Source of the DNA: Caballeronia turbans
GTDB taxonomy: Bacteria; Pseudomonadota; Gammaproteobacteria; Burkholderiales; Burkholderiaceae
Assembly (NCBI GenBank): GCA_001544655.2
Contig: FCOD02000019.1
Span: 47,989 to 111,988 of the forward strand
Direction of reading: 5' to 3'
Length of the DNA stretch: 64,000 nucleotides
Part shown: piece by piece, positions 63,837-64,000 of the stretch
Layout: each line of letters begins with the position of its first letter
Numbering within the stretch: the first letter of the stretch is position 1
Program-made: the position numbers and the translations under genes
The notes under the pieces: model-generated
The model's input: the letters and a program-made list of their open reading frames with translations, nothing else
What the model was told of the DNA's origin: nothing
Databases searched by the model: none

Positions 63837-64000
63837 GGATGTCCCCTTTATCGCGCTTTCTTCATAGTGTGGGATCCAGTGAAAAAGACCGCGCGAGCGG
63901 TAATGCCGTTCAGTTAGCGCTGCACGGCATTTTTGTTTATGGGGTGAGAAGTGGTTGTAAACGGAGCGCCGGGCTGTTAACTTTCCGGTGCGATGCTTGC
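63837..64000. other. Upstream region of the sugar-acid dehydratase operon, cut by the window end
   Basis: TTCATAGTGTGGGATCCAGTGAA at 63862-63884 has matching ends (TTCA and TGAA) and could be part of an operator. No gene is seen in the 164 bases that remain. Confidence 0.3.

Noticed and set aside
63940-63957. GGTGAGAAGTGGTTGTAA as a ninth copy of the 18-bp motif
   Set aside because: Only the first half matches; the CGGGAG half is absent.

Overview
The window is GC-rich chromosomal DNA of a betaproteobacterium, most likely a Burkholderiaceae member of the Paraburkholderia/Caballeronia type. The inference rests on the gene set: hopanoid genes of the hpn series, a CstA/YbdD pair, a DUF4148 secreted protein, 3-hydroxybutyrate catabolism genes, PcaR-like and many LysR/MarR/IclR/AraC regulators, and very high GC at third codon positions. 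I see no rRNA, tRNA, CRISPR array or insertion sequence. The coding is dense and nearly all genes look intact.

Layout. Positions 1-1393 carry the end of ispH and hpnH (isoprenoid to hopanoid side chain). Positions 1631-6123 hold cstA-ybdD divergent from a Cache-type sensor kinase and its LuxR-type regulator, with a palindromic operator between them. Positions 6167-16159 are a lipid-transport and hopanoid block: an MlaC/HpnM-like protein, the RND hopanoid exporter hpnN translationally coupled to mlaA, a thioesterase, then the tightly overlapping operon hpnD-hpnE-shc-hpnG. hpnC is not in the window. Positions 16388-21411 are signalling genes (receiver, CheC-like, diguanylate cyclase; a hybrid histidine kinase). 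Positions 21588-26784 hold stress and envelope genes. Positions 26876-31123 form a coherent 3-hydroxybutyrate module: a sigma-54 activator, its three palindromic sites, a sigma-54 promoter, a GntP-type permease and bdhA. Positions 31277-44660 mix chemotaxis, transport, redox and central metabolism (zwf, wrbA). Positions 44681-47260 are phoD, a universal stress protein and a TerB-like protein. Positions 47685-48856 are an isolated endolysin-holin pair with no other phage gene. Positions 49309-56888 hold an IclR regulator with an MHS transporter and several regulators. Positions 57251-60020 hold a QseBC/PmrAB-type two-component system with CTTAAG repeats. The right end carries a MarR-acetyltransferase fusion with twin operators and a sugar-acid dehydratase/DapA-type aldolase operon.

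The most unexpected signals are non-coding. An 18-bp bipartite motif (GGTGAG, six bases, CGGGAG/T) recurs eight times with invariant spacing and only between genes. The leader of the PAS chemoreceptor gene at 31277 can fold so that its ribosome binding site is paired. A perfect inverted pair of DnaA-box sequences lies in a 510-base intergenic region. Several regulators have clear adjacent palindromic operators. All functional statements are from sequence reading and family knowledge; no database search was run.
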